NCBI GenBank assembly: GCA_035493835.1 | Contig: DATJHO010000046.1 | Span: 1-20,488, forward strand | Length of the DNA: 20,488 bases | Origin: DASZTU01 sp035493835 | GTDB taxonomy: Bacteria > Pseudomonadota > Alphaproteobacteria > Rhizobiales > Devosiaceae | Direction: 5' to 3' | Shown here: positions 7,313-13,982 of the stretch, in pieces | Numbering within the stretch: position 1 is the first letter of the stretch | Layout: each line of letters opens with the position of its first letter | Position numbers and translations under genes: made by a program | Notes under the pieces: generated by a model | Seen by the model: the letters and a program-made list of their open reading frames with translations, nothing else | Databases searched by the model: none | Told to the model about the DNA's origin: nothing

Positions 7313-8746
7313 CTAGTTAACGAGCTTGGTCAGATCGATTGGCCCGTTCAGATCCAACTTCTTCAAAGGCCTCGGCTCGTAGGCATCGCTCGGCGGCGTG
7401 TTGAGCAGGCGGCGCGCGTAGATGGTGGACTGCTTGGGAGGCGCGATGTTGAGATAGGCCAGCAGCCCGTCAGTGGAGGCCAAAATCCGATATTCGGCGA
7501 AGCGCCCGCCATATATGGCGGTCTGATACAGAACCTGAGAGTTGAACCGGGAGTTCTGGGCATCGAGGACGTCGAGCAGAGTGCGCTGCCCCACCCGGAA
7601 CTGCTCGCGGTAGGAGGAGACCAGGCTGTCGGAAGCGTCGACCTGATGCCTGTATTCGGAGGCCAACTCGGTCTGGTTCTGCTTCATTTGCCAAGACGTC
7701 CGCACCGTCTCCTCGACATCTCGATCAGCCTGCTGCTGGGCCATGACGGCCTCGATCTGGCGGCGGGAGTTCTCCTGGACTTGGGCGCTCTGGATGCCGC
7801 CGTCGTAGATATTCCACTTCAGCGTGAGATTGGCCTGCAGGTCCGAGGTATACCCCTCCTCCGAGTTGATGTCGTTGCCGAACTGGGCACGGCCGTCGAG
7901 AGACAGGGTGGGACCAAGACCGGCGACGGACTTCTGCGCAACCTGGGCGGCTGCATCGACATCCGCCTGGGCCATTGCGAGTTGTGGATTCTTCTTCCGC
8001 GCTATGCCGAGCGCGGCCGCAAGCGTGGGAGGCAGGACCTTGGCCGGAACATGCGAGGGTAGAGAAGCGGCGGCAAGCGGCTTGCCAACCAGGTTGTTGA
8101 AGGCAATCTGCGCGTTTTTCAGCGCATCCTTGGCATTCGTCTCCTGGGCGCGGGCGGCGTCCAGGCGCTCGACGGCCTGCTGCCGGTCGGCAGCGGTCAG
8201 TTGACCGTTGCCGATTGCAGCCTCGACATTGCTAAGGGTCGTCTGGTGAAAATCGACGTTGTCCTGGGCCAATTGAAGCACCTGCTGCTGCAGCAGGACC
8301 TGGAAATACTGGCGGGCTACCTCAAGGCCGATAAACTCGCTGCGCTCGAGCACGCGCGCCGATGCGCCATCCACCCTCGCCGCCTGCTGATTGGCTTCGG
8401 CCTGGCGGGCGCCGCTGTCGAAGATGTCGTAGCTGGCAACAAGGCCGGCCTGCGTGGGCGTCAACGCGTCGTTCTGGATGTCGATCGCGCGGCGGCCCTC
8501 ATCATCGTACCTCTCGGCGCCGACGGAAGCCAACAGATCCAGCCGGGGTGCGTAAAGCCCAAGCGCCTGTTGCAGTTCGAATTCGGTCGCCTCGCGATTG
8601 GCGATGGCTTGGCCGATTTGCGGATTGGATTCAACCGCGATGGTCACGGCCTGCTGCAGCGTCAATGCCCAGCTAGGGCCGGCCACAGACCAGCCGACCA
8701 CGAGGACTGCTACGCCGCAAAGGAGTTTGCGCGCTAAATTATTCAT
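7313..8746 (-). CDS. TolC-family outer-membrane channel of the type I secretion system
   Basis: The 477-residue protein has a signal peptide cleaved near residue 27 (PSWA|LTLQQAV) and the TolC opening LTLQQAVTIAVESNPQI. It shows the family's internal duplication: two long helical hairpins, each with a beta-strand segment (PTQAGLVASYDIFDSGARQAE in the first half; LQANLTLKWNIYDGGIQSAQ in the second), and the late motif EQFRVGQRTLLDVLDAQNSRF. It would form the trimeric outer-membrane exit duct for the ABC/HlyD pair. The start is supported by GGAGAGG 3 nt before ATG. A C-terminal tail of about 45 residues beyond the last helix (STIYARRLLNTPPSDAYEPR) has no obvious role. It sits upstream of the exporter and may be transcribed with the small secreted-protein gene before it. 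Confidence 0.95.
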   Translation of the reverse strand: MNNLARKLLCGVAVLVVGWSVAGPSWALTLQQAVTIAVESNPQIGQAIANREATEFELQQALGLYAPRLDLLASVGAERYDDEGRRAIDIQNDALTPTQAGLVASYDIFDSGARQAEANQQAARVDGASARVLERSEFIGLEVARQYFQVLLQQQVLQLAQDNVDFHQTTLSNVEAAIGNGQLTAADRQQAVERLDAARAQETNAKDALKNAQIAFNNLVGKPLAAASLPSHVPAKVLPPTLAAALGIARKKNPQLAMAQADVDAAAQVAQKSVAGLGPTLSLDGRAQFGNDINSEEGYTSDLQANLTLKWNIYDGGIQSAQVQENSRRQIEAVMAQQQADRDVEETVRTSWQMKQNQTELASEYRHQVDASDSLVSSYREQFRVGQRTLLDVLDAQNSRFNSQVLYQTAIYGGRFAEYRILASTDGLLAYLNIAPPKQSTIYARRLLNTPPSDAYEPRPLKKLDLNGPIDLTKLVN

Positions 8747-8800
8747 TTACCTCTCCAGGCGGGAATATTCGGAGCCTTGCTGTGGCAGGATGCAGCAGGC

Positions 8801-9163
8801 CTATCGGAAATTGACAATGTGCTGCGTGAAGCAGTCGCACTTGCTTGCGGACTCGGTATCGATCGTGCCGGTGCGCATGTACCCCAGTGCTATCGAGCAC
8901 TGCAGCTTCGCCGCTTCGGCCCAGGTGAACCGAGGACTGGTCGAATAAAGAGTTGTCGGGTCAGTTGTTTCCAGCATGGCCAATGCGTAGTCATTGGCAA
9001 GCGTTGCTTGCAATAGCGGCGTGTGAAGCGAGGTGATCGGGGACATCGCCGAAGTATCGCATATCTTGCCCGCAACCGGCCTGTCCAGATCCGTCGCCAA
9101 GGCGAGACCTGCCGACGACAGATAAACAGCGCCAATTATTATTGGCCTAAAGCGCTTCCACAT
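8801..9163 (-). CDS. Small exported cysteine-containing protein, unidentified
   Basis: The product is 120 residues. It has a signal peptide (MWKRFRPIIIGAVYLSSAGLALA, probable cleavage ALA|TD near 23) and four cysteines in the mature part (35, 89, 109, 111), the last two as CDC in SKCDCFTQH. The mature chain is mostly helical in character (HTPLLQATLANDYALAMLE; EAAKLQCSIALGYM). I do not recognise the family. GGGGGA precedes the ATG by 6 nt. The TolC gene starts 54 nt downstream on the same strand, so it could be co-transcribed and be an accessory periplasmic or surface protein of the secretion module. Composition, export signal and ribosome-binding site support a real gene; function is unknown. 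Confidence 0.62.
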   Translation of the reverse strand: MWKRFRPIIIGAVYLSSAGLALATDLDRPVAGKICDTSAMSPITSLHTPLLQATLANDYALAMLETTDPTTLYSTSPRFTWAEAAKLQCSIALGYMRTGTIDTESASKCDCFTQHIVNFR

Positions 9164-9241
9164 TGAGGTCCCCCAACCACCTGACCTGTCGGCAATTTAG
9201 CTCGCCACGGCCCTGCTTGCTAGAGCCTGCTGTACAGAATC

Positions 9242-9256
9242 GAGATGCGCCATCTC
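9242..9256. repeat. Inverted repeat GAGATG-CGC-CATCTC
   Basis: This is a perfect 6-bp inverted repeat with a 3-bp centre, 79 bp upstream of the small exported-protein gene on the minus strand. It has the size of a dimeric regulator's operator, but no promoter elements could be aligned to it, so its role is open. Confidence 0.3.
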
Positions 9257-9278
9257 CAATGCGGCAAATAAGCATCAA

Positions 9279-9494
9279 TTGATAGAGGCTGATGGCTTTG
9301 ATCTATGGGGATTCACACCGCTGCGTCTGCTTGAATACGGCATTTTCTCCAGTTCTGAGCCGATCTGGGTTCAGCTAGAGGTCAAGTTCGTGACCGGTCT
9401 GGAAGGAAATGCCGACGTGTCGTTTAGCCGAGACCCAGGACCGGGCGGCTCCGTTCTGCTAGGCACGTTCAGATGGACGCTTCAGGGCATGTAG
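9279..9494 (+). pseudogene. Possible remnant or small plus-strand reading frame
   Basis: A plus-strand frame of 71 codons from TTG 9279 encodes a chain with WGFTPLRLLEYGIF and VQLEVKFVTGLEG. The same frame continues open upstream without a usable start. It has no Shine-Dalgarno sequence and no family I recognise. It is listed only because a plus-strand terminator-like hairpin lies 83 bp after its stop, implying some plus-strand transcript in this gap. It may equally be chance. Confidence 0.15.
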
Positions 9495-9576
9495 TTCGAC
9501 CGCCGATGCAGGTAGCGGTGGTTGACGCCGGAGCGATTACGGGCAACAAGGGGCATGGTCGCCATGTGCGGCCTGA

Positions 9577-9618
9577 GACGCTCGGAGGGCTTCCACCTCG
9601 CCGGGCGTCTTTCTTTTT
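9577..9618 (+). terminator. Plus-strand intrinsic-terminator-like hairpin
   Basis: GACGCTCGG (9577-9585) pairs with CCGGGCGTC (9601-9609) over nine positions, one of them a G-T wobble, with a 15-nt loop. It is followed directly by TTTCTTTTTC. Stem, GC content and T-run fit a Rho-independent terminator reading on the plus strand, opposite to every confident gene in the window. Confidence 0.5.
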
Positions 9619-9784
9619 CAATTTGCCAGCGCGATGATCACGGCACGCCCCGACAGCGACGCTGAAGCTGCGCAACCGGCTGGCGCCCAGGCCGACGGCC
9701 GCTGCCCAGCCGCCCTGTTCTCCCCCGTCGCCGTGTCGTCGGCCGAGCCGGAATTCATCTTGGCGTTATACGGGAAGACGTAGA

Positions 9785-10645
9785 TCAGTGGGTCGCTGAA
9801 AGCGAAGTCAATGTTACCGCTCCCTGCCCCGCGCCCGTTTTCAACTGCACATAAACCCCAGCTTTGAAGTAAAGCTTCTTGCTATCCCAGAACGACCCAA
9901 TCATCTCGTGGGCCGAATAGATTCGGCCAACATAAGACACCGAGACAGTGAGATTGCCGGGAGAAACCCGGATCAAGTATGAAAATTTTGCCCCCAGCGG
10001 TATCTGGGTCAGTTGATTGTCCGCCGATCTGAGGAGAAACTGCGTCTCTTTCGATGCCTCTCCGGCTTTGTCATCGATGAAGTACATCACCCCCGCATCG
10101 TAGTAGAGCCGGCAGAGTTCATCGTTGGGGCCGTGGATCTGGCCAATGACGATGCGTCCGGGATGACCTGCCGTATCCGTCGGCACCTCATCGACCGACA
10201 GGCTGGCTTGGAGGAGCCCGCCTTGCGACACATTCCACTCCGCCAGATCGCCGCCGGCATTCAGTTCCCGCAACTCGCAGCGGGGATAGTGTGAGCCGCT
10301 CGTCGTTACCGCGCCAACCGGCGCCATGAGCTTGACCGCTTGCGGCGTGACGACGAAGTACGGCGGAAGCGCAAAGCCAGGGAGCGACTTTACTTCGGCA
10401 GCGTCGCCGCCGCCCTTGACGCGCCCCTTGTCATTGACCGGGAGGGTGAGTTTCCAGCGCGACAGGTCGATACGTGTCTGCGGGGCTGTCACCGCGCCGG
10501 GGATCGAATTTTCGCCGTCATCCCCAGAGTCCTCGCTGTCGGCGAACGCCTGCCCTGCCGCCGCAGAGACTGCGGCGCCGCCGGCCAGCGCCAGCACTCT
10601 TCTGCGCGAAAACAGCCCGAAGGTGTCGCGTTTGGCCAGTTGCAT
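9785..10645 (-). CDS. Tat-exported polysaccharide lyase family 7 (alginate lyase)
   Basis: The 286-residue enzyme carries the three PL7 (Alginate_lyase2) signatures in order: RCELREL (122-128), QIHG (169-172) and YFKAGVYVQ (259-267). These supply the Arg, Gln, His and Tyr of the jelly-roll active site that cleaves 1,4-linked uronate chains by beta-elimination. In PL7 an Ile in Q-I-H is generally linked to activity on guluronate-containing alginate. The N-terminus FSRRRVLALAGGAA followed by AFA|DS (near 36) is a twin-arginine signal, and an acidic linker (DSEDSGDDGE) precedes the catalytic domain. ATG 10645 has AAGGA at 8-9 nt. The gene starts 16 nt after the small protein gene, in the algD operon, so it probably trims or releases the polymer that algD helps to make. 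Confidence 0.92.
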   Translation of the reverse strand: MQLAKRDTFGLFSRRRVLALAGGAAVSAAAGQAFADSEDSGDDGENSIPGAVTAPQTRIDLSRWKLTLPVNDKGRVKGGGDAAEVKSLPGFALPPYFVVTPQAVKLMAPVGAVTTSGSHYPRCELRELNAGGDLAEWNVSQGGLLQASLSVDEVPTDTAGHPGRIVIGQIHGPNDELCRLYYDAGVMYFIDDKAGEASKETQFLLRSADNQLTQIPLGAKFSYLIRVSPGNLTVSVSYVGRIYSAHEMIGSFWDSKKLYFKAGVYVQLKTGAGQGAVTLTSLSATH

Positions 10646-10661
10646 CAACTAACGTCCTTGC

Positions 10662-11090
10662 CTACCTAAAACCGAGCTGGATAGTGCCGGCCGCCAACCC
10701 CTTGCCCGGCCTCACCGGCACCAGGATAACAGCCTTCTTCCGGTTGGAGCGATCGGCGCCGGTGCGCGAGCGAACCAGGATTTCGCGAACGGCCTTGCAC
10801 CGAAGCTTGTTGTCCTCCGCGGAGGGCTTGCTGGAGTCAATGGCGACGCAAGTCACGACCGGCGTGCAGTTGTACTTCATGCCCAGGACGGCAAGCGCGC
10901 CGATCGAATTTCGCACGTCACCCTCAATGCGATCGGACGATCTCGGCATGATGCCTGACCATTGAAACGGTCCGTTGGCACTGCAAGCGCCGGCGAATTG
11001 CACCGGTCCGGCGATCGCCGGACCGGTAGCGGCAGCCCCACTCGCCAGGAGGAAGGCCAATGCACATACCGCCAATGAAAGTCTCAACAT
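10662..11090 (-). CDS. Small exported protein with four mature cysteines, unidentified
   Basis: Starting at ATG 11090 (GGAG 9 nt upstream), the 142-residue product has a clear signal peptide (MLRLSLAVCALAFLLASGAAA) with cleavage near residue 21-28. Longer in-frame starts overlap the end of algD and lack the signal at the N-terminus. The mature protein has cysteines at 36, 75, 81 and 98, enough for two disulfides. It has a central DVRNSIGALAVLGMKYNC segment and a basic C-terminus (NRKKAVILVPVRPG), faintly reminiscent of an OmpA-like fold, though I cannot assign it. It lies between algD and the PL7 lyase with short gaps, so it is probably a periplasmic accessory of polysaccharide production or secretion. 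Confidence 0.68.
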   Translation of the reverse strand: MLRLSLAVCALAFLLASGAAATGPAIAGPVQFAGACSANGPFQWSGIMPRSSDRIEGDVRNSIGALAVLGMKYNCTPVVTCVAIDSSKPSAEDNKLRCKAVREILVRSRTGADRSNRKKAVILVPVRPGKGLAAGTIQLGFR

Positions 11091-11112
11091 GAACGTTTCT
11101 CCGGCTTGCATT

Positions 11113-11132
11113 GGCCACACCTTATTGTGGCC
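11113..11132 (-). other. Stem-loop at the algD stop codon
   Basis: GGCCACA (11113-11119) and TGTGGCC (11126-11132) form a perfect 7-bp stem with a 6-nt loop that includes the last base of the algD stop codon. No T-run follows on the minus strand. It probably adjusts mRNA stability or read-through from algD into the downstream genes rather than ending the transcript. Confidence 0.4.
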
Positions 11133-12451
11133 TACCAGCACAAGCCCTCATACTGGATGTTTCCACGGGCGGAGTTCAGCGGCAGGCGGACCAGATCGAT
11201 GACGTCGATCTCAGACTTGACGCCTTCGATAGCGGCAGCGACCCCGTCATACTTGTTGCCGATGACCACCACGTCGGAACCGGCGATGACGTCAGCGACA
11301 TCTCGGCGCAACAACTCGGCCACGTGCGGCAGATAGTTGCGCCCGCCATCGTCTTCAGACGCGACATTGGGGTCATAGACGCTGACCTCGAAGCCTGCTT
11401 CCAGCAATTGCTCGGTCAGCGACAGCATCGGGCTTTCCCGGAGGTCATCGGTATTCGCCTTGAAGGTAAGGCCAACCACCCCGATGCGGCGCTTACCCTT
11501 GTCCCGCACCATGGTCATCGCACGCGCCAGTTGGATTTCATTGGCTTCGCGGGCAGCGTTCAGCATCGGCGTCTTTACGTTGGAGATCCGCCCGAGATGC
11601 GAAAGCGCCCGCAGATCCTTGGGTAGGCAAGACCCCCCATAGGCGAAGCCCGGGCGCATATAGGCCTTGGAAATATTGAGCCGCGTGTCGGCGCAAACGA
11701 CATCCATCACCTGGTGACTATCGATGCCGTTTGCCTTGCAAAGATTGCCGATTTCATTGGCAAAGCTGGTCTTCACCGCGTGCCAGCAATTGTTGGCATA
11801 CTTGACGATCTCGGCGCTACGCATCGGTATCACATGGGGCTCGACCGGCAGCGCCGCGCAAATCTTCTTCAGCAGGTCGATCGACCGAACGTCCTCGGCA
11901 TACTGGCCGAAAACGATGGCGCCGGGGTTATAATAGTCATCGATTGCAGTACCCTCCCGGAGGAACTCGGGATAGTAGGCCAGACCAAAGTCCTGGCCAG
12001 CGCGCTTACCAGAGAAGCTCTCCAGCGCGGGCAGGACGACGTTCTCCATAGTGCCGGGCAAGATCGTCGAGCGTATGACAACGACGTGGAACTGGCTGGC
12101 GGCTCGCAGGGCGACACCGATCTGCTGGGAGACCTGCTCGACATAACGCGTGTCGAGCGAACCATCCTCCAGGCTCGGCGTGCCGACGCACACGAACGAT
12201 ACGTCGCTGTGCAAGATCGCATTTGCGATATCTGTCGTCGCCGACAATGTACCGGTTTCATTGGCCCTCGAAATGAGAGCATCGAGCCCCGGCTCGAAGA
12301 TCGGCGCCGAGCCGACATTCAAACGATCGACCTTGAACCGATCGACGTCTGCCGCGATTACGCGGAAACCGTCATTGGCGAGACAACCGGCGGATACACA
12401 ACCGACATAGCCCGCTCCAACTACCGAAATAGTCACAACTGCATCACTCAT
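11132..12451 (-). CDS. algD: GDP-mannose 6-dehydrogenase
   Basis: The enzyme makes four-electron, NAD-dependent oxidation of GDP-mannose to GDP-mannuronate, the committed precursor step of alginate. The 439-residue chain follows Pseudomonas AlgD closely: NAD-binding GAGYVG (12-17), SDVSFVCVGTPS (82-93), STILPGT (128-134), PEFLREGTAI (161-170), FANEIGN (230-236), YMRPGFAYGGSCLPKD (264-279) with the catalytic Cys275, FKANTDDLRESP, and the AlgD-like C-terminus EGLCW. UDP-glucose dehydrogenases share the fold, but the GTPS-x-x-G-x-L-D, MRPGFA-x-GGSCLPKD and terminal E-G-x-C-W features favour AlgD. It is the first gene after a terminator-like hairpin and a CtrA-box promoter, and heads an operon with the small exported protein and PL7 lyase. 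Confidence 0.93.
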   Translation of the reverse strand: MSDAVVTISVVGAGYVGCVSAGCLANDGFRVIAADVDRFKVDRLNVGSAPIFEPGLDALISRANETGTLSATTDIANAILHSDVSFVCVGTPSLEDGSLDTRYVEQVSQQIGVALRAASQFHVVVIRSTILPGTMENVVLPALESFSGKRAGQDFGLAYYPEFLREGTAIDDYYNPGAIVFGQYAEDVRSIDLLKKICAALPVEPHVIPMRSAEIVKYANNCWHAVKTSFANEIGNLCKANGIDSHQVMDVVCADTRLNISKAYMRPGFAYGGSCLPKDLRALSHLGRISNVKTPMLNAAREANEIQLARAMTMVRDKGKRRIGVVGLTFKANTDDLRESPMLSLTEQLLEAGFEVSVYDPNVASEDDGGRNYLPHVAELLRRDVADVIAGSDVVVIGNKYDGVAAAIEGVKSEIDVIDLVRLPLNSARGNIQYEGLCW

Positions 12452-12489
12452 CGAAATACCCTTTTTCCGAGGCTCGCCCTACCAGCGAC

Positions 12490-12527
12490 ATTATGACTGG
12501 GTGTGCTCAGCGTTAATGAAGCATTAA
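12490..12527 (-). promoter_or_regulatory. algD promoter with CtrA box overlapping the -35 position
   Basis: On the minus strand the sequence TTAATGCTTCATTAAC (12527-12512) is a perfect TTAA-N7-TTAAC CtrA box and an inverted repeat (TTAATG-AAG-CATTAA on the plus strand). Exactly 16 bp after it lies CATAAT (12495-12490), 5 of 6 matches to a -10. A CtrA box covering -35 with this spacing is the arrangement of CtrA-activated promoters in Caulobacter. Predicted initiation near 12483 gives a leader of about 31 nt before the algD ATG. Binding is inferred from motif and geometry. Confidence 0.72.
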
Positions 12528-12644
12528 TAGTTCTACTTACGTGACGCAACGGCAATGCGGCGAAATGATTAACGCCAAAGATCAGCAATGACGCTCTCGG
12601 GATGGAAAATGGCGGGAAAAAATCAGTAAAATGGCTGAGGTTAG

Positions 12645-12672
12645 TATGAAGAAATCCCACTGCATCAGCGGG
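12645..12672 (-). terminator. Terminator-like hairpin between the third SLR gene and algD
   Basis: On the minus strand CCCGCTG-ATG-CAGTGGG forms a 7-bp stem (one G-T wobble) with a 3-nt loop, followed by ATTTCTTC. It lies 9 nt after the stop codon of the third SLR gene. It would separate the upstream lyase/SLR operon from algD, consistent with algD having its own promoter. Confidence 0.5.
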
Positions 12673-12681
12673 CGGGACAAT

Positions 12682-13956
12682 TCACCGTTGCGCCAGCATG
12701 TTCAGCGTTGCCGAGGCTAGTGCATAACCTTGGCCCGCTGATTTTGTCAGCCAATAACGCGCCTGATCGACGTCTCGATTGACCCCGATAGCGTTGGCAT
12801 ACATCAGCCCAAGCTGATACTCAGACTCCGCGTCTCCAGCATCTGCTGCCCGCTGATAATAACTGATGGCCGTTTTAAACGAGACATCAGTTCCTATGCC
12901 ATAAAGATAAGCACCGGACAGGGCTCTCATGGCCTCAACACTTCCGTGATCCGCGCCAATCTCCAGAATGCCAAGTATTTTAGATAAATCCGCTGGTGAG
13001 CCGCCTGAGCGTGACAGGCTGCGCGCTAGAGCCTTCATTGCCTGATCATCACCCGCCGCCGCGAGCCTTGCATAGAGATCGTCGGTCGACAGGTTCTGCA
13101 TAGAGTCTGGATCGCTATCCAGACTAGCGATGTAGAATTGCGCCTTGGCATCTCCGGCCTTGGCGGCATCCTTGATGATCTGCAGCGCCTGGGTGACGGT
13201 GGCGGAGTCGGTCGCGTGCTTGGCGAGAAGCTGTGCAGCATCCACGCGCCCAGTCTTGTCGAGCTCGGCGCTCTTCAGTGCCATATCCCGAGCGAGGTCG
13301 GGGTCGCGGATCTGCGCCGGCCCAAGATAGAGAACCTTGGCAAGTTCCAGGTAGGCGTCGCCGCGCCGCGCTGGGCTGATCCGGCCAGCCCATTGCACCG
13401 CTTGTCCCTTGTCGGGCGCCACGCCTTTGCCTTGGACGAGCGCCAGTGCCGTCAGCAGCTTGCCCGTATCGGATCCCACAACCGCTGCCCAACGGTACCA
13501 TTGATAGGCCTTCGTCGCGTCCTTGGAAACATCAATGCCCCGATCGTGGATCGTCGCCCAGGCGATAATTGATCCGGTGGACCCGCGCATGGCCTCATTG
13601 GCGAGCACGCCGAGAACTCGATCCGTCTGGCCGCCAAATCCGTATTCATTCGCATCGATCGCCTTTGCGAGCAGGCGAATGGCATCCCTATCGCCGGACA
13701 GCGCCAACGGCAGAAGCAGCGAAAAACCATAATCCAGCTTGCGTTGCTGTCCTATGAGAGTTCGCGATGCGAGCGACAATATCCGCGCTCTCGGCAACGC
13801 CTTTGCCGCCTGCAAGGTGGGCAGCGGCTCTGTCTCGGCGGCGACGGGCACTGTCCGGGAGCCGGCCGGCGTTGCGGTTGCGGCCTGGGTAGCCAGGGCC
13901 GAAGTGGCCCCCAGAGCACCCATGGCGATCGCCAGCAGCAGGGGAAATACACGCAT
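12682..13956 (-). CDS. Exported Sel1-like-repeat protein 3 (424 residues)
   Basis: ATG 13956 is chosen because AGAGG lies 9 nt upstream and it gives a clean signal peptide (MRVFPLLLAIAMGALGATSALA|TQ); earlier in-frame codons lie inside the preceding gene. After a Pro/Thr-rich linker the chain is a run of helix-turn-helix Sel1-like repeats. The repeats are degenerate at first and canonical at the C-terminus (AISYYQRAADAGDAESEYQL; ARYWLTKSAGQGYALA). Sel1 repeats act as protein-protein or protein-polymer scaffolds; the alginate lipoprotein AlgK is built this way. This protein is near AlgK in size but has no lipobox cysteine. It follows SLR protein 2 by 26 nt and is probably in the same operon. 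A scaffold of the periplasmic polymer-export complex is the best guess. Confidence 0.85.
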   Translation of the reverse strand: MRVFPLLLAIAMGALGATSALATQAATATPAGSRTVPVAAETEPLPTLQAAKALPRARILSLASRTLIGQQRKLDYGFSLLLPLALSGDRDAIRLLAKAIDANEYGFGGQTDRVLGVLANEAMRGSTGSIIAWATIHDRGIDVSKDATKAYQWYRWAAVVGSDTGKLLTALALVQGKGVAPDKGQAVQWAGRISPARRGDAYLELAKVLYLGPAQIRDPDLARDMALKSAELDKTGRVDAAQLLAKHATDSATVTQALQIIKDAAKAGDAKAQFYIASLDSDPDSMQNLSTDDLYARLAAAGDDQAMKALARSLSRSGGSPADLSKILGILEIGADHGSVEAMRALSGAYLYGIGTDVSFKTAISYYQRAADAGDAESEYQLGLMYANAIGVNRDVDQARYWLTKSAGQGYALASATLNMLAQR

Positions 13957-13982
13957 GACTTCAACCTCTTTGCTGCAGAGCC

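Larger units (their letters stand above)
9164..9784. other. 620-bp gap without a convincing gene
   Basis: This gap separates the PL7 lyase operon from the secretion module. On the plus strand a frame reaching a TAG at 9494 is open for over 90 codons but lacks a good start. On the minus strand short frames downstream of the lyase stop (YVFPYNAKMNSGSADDTATG and onward) have no start or recognisable domain. I see a 15-bp inverted repeat at 9242-9256 and a plus-strand terminator-like hairpin at 9577-9618. The region could hold a decayed gene or a small RNA; no transposase, tRNA or att-like sequence was seen. Confidence 0.6.

Noticed and set aside
9164..9784. Insertion-sequence remnant in the gap
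   Set aside because: No transposase-like frame, terminal inverted repeat pair or target duplication could be found by eye.
11132..12451. UDP-glucose 6-dehydrogenase as the identity of the algD product
   Set aside because: The C-terminal E-G-x-C-W, the MRPGFA-x-GGSCLPKD context and the overall match along the chain fit GDP-mannose dehydrogenase better, as do two alginate-lyase neighbours.
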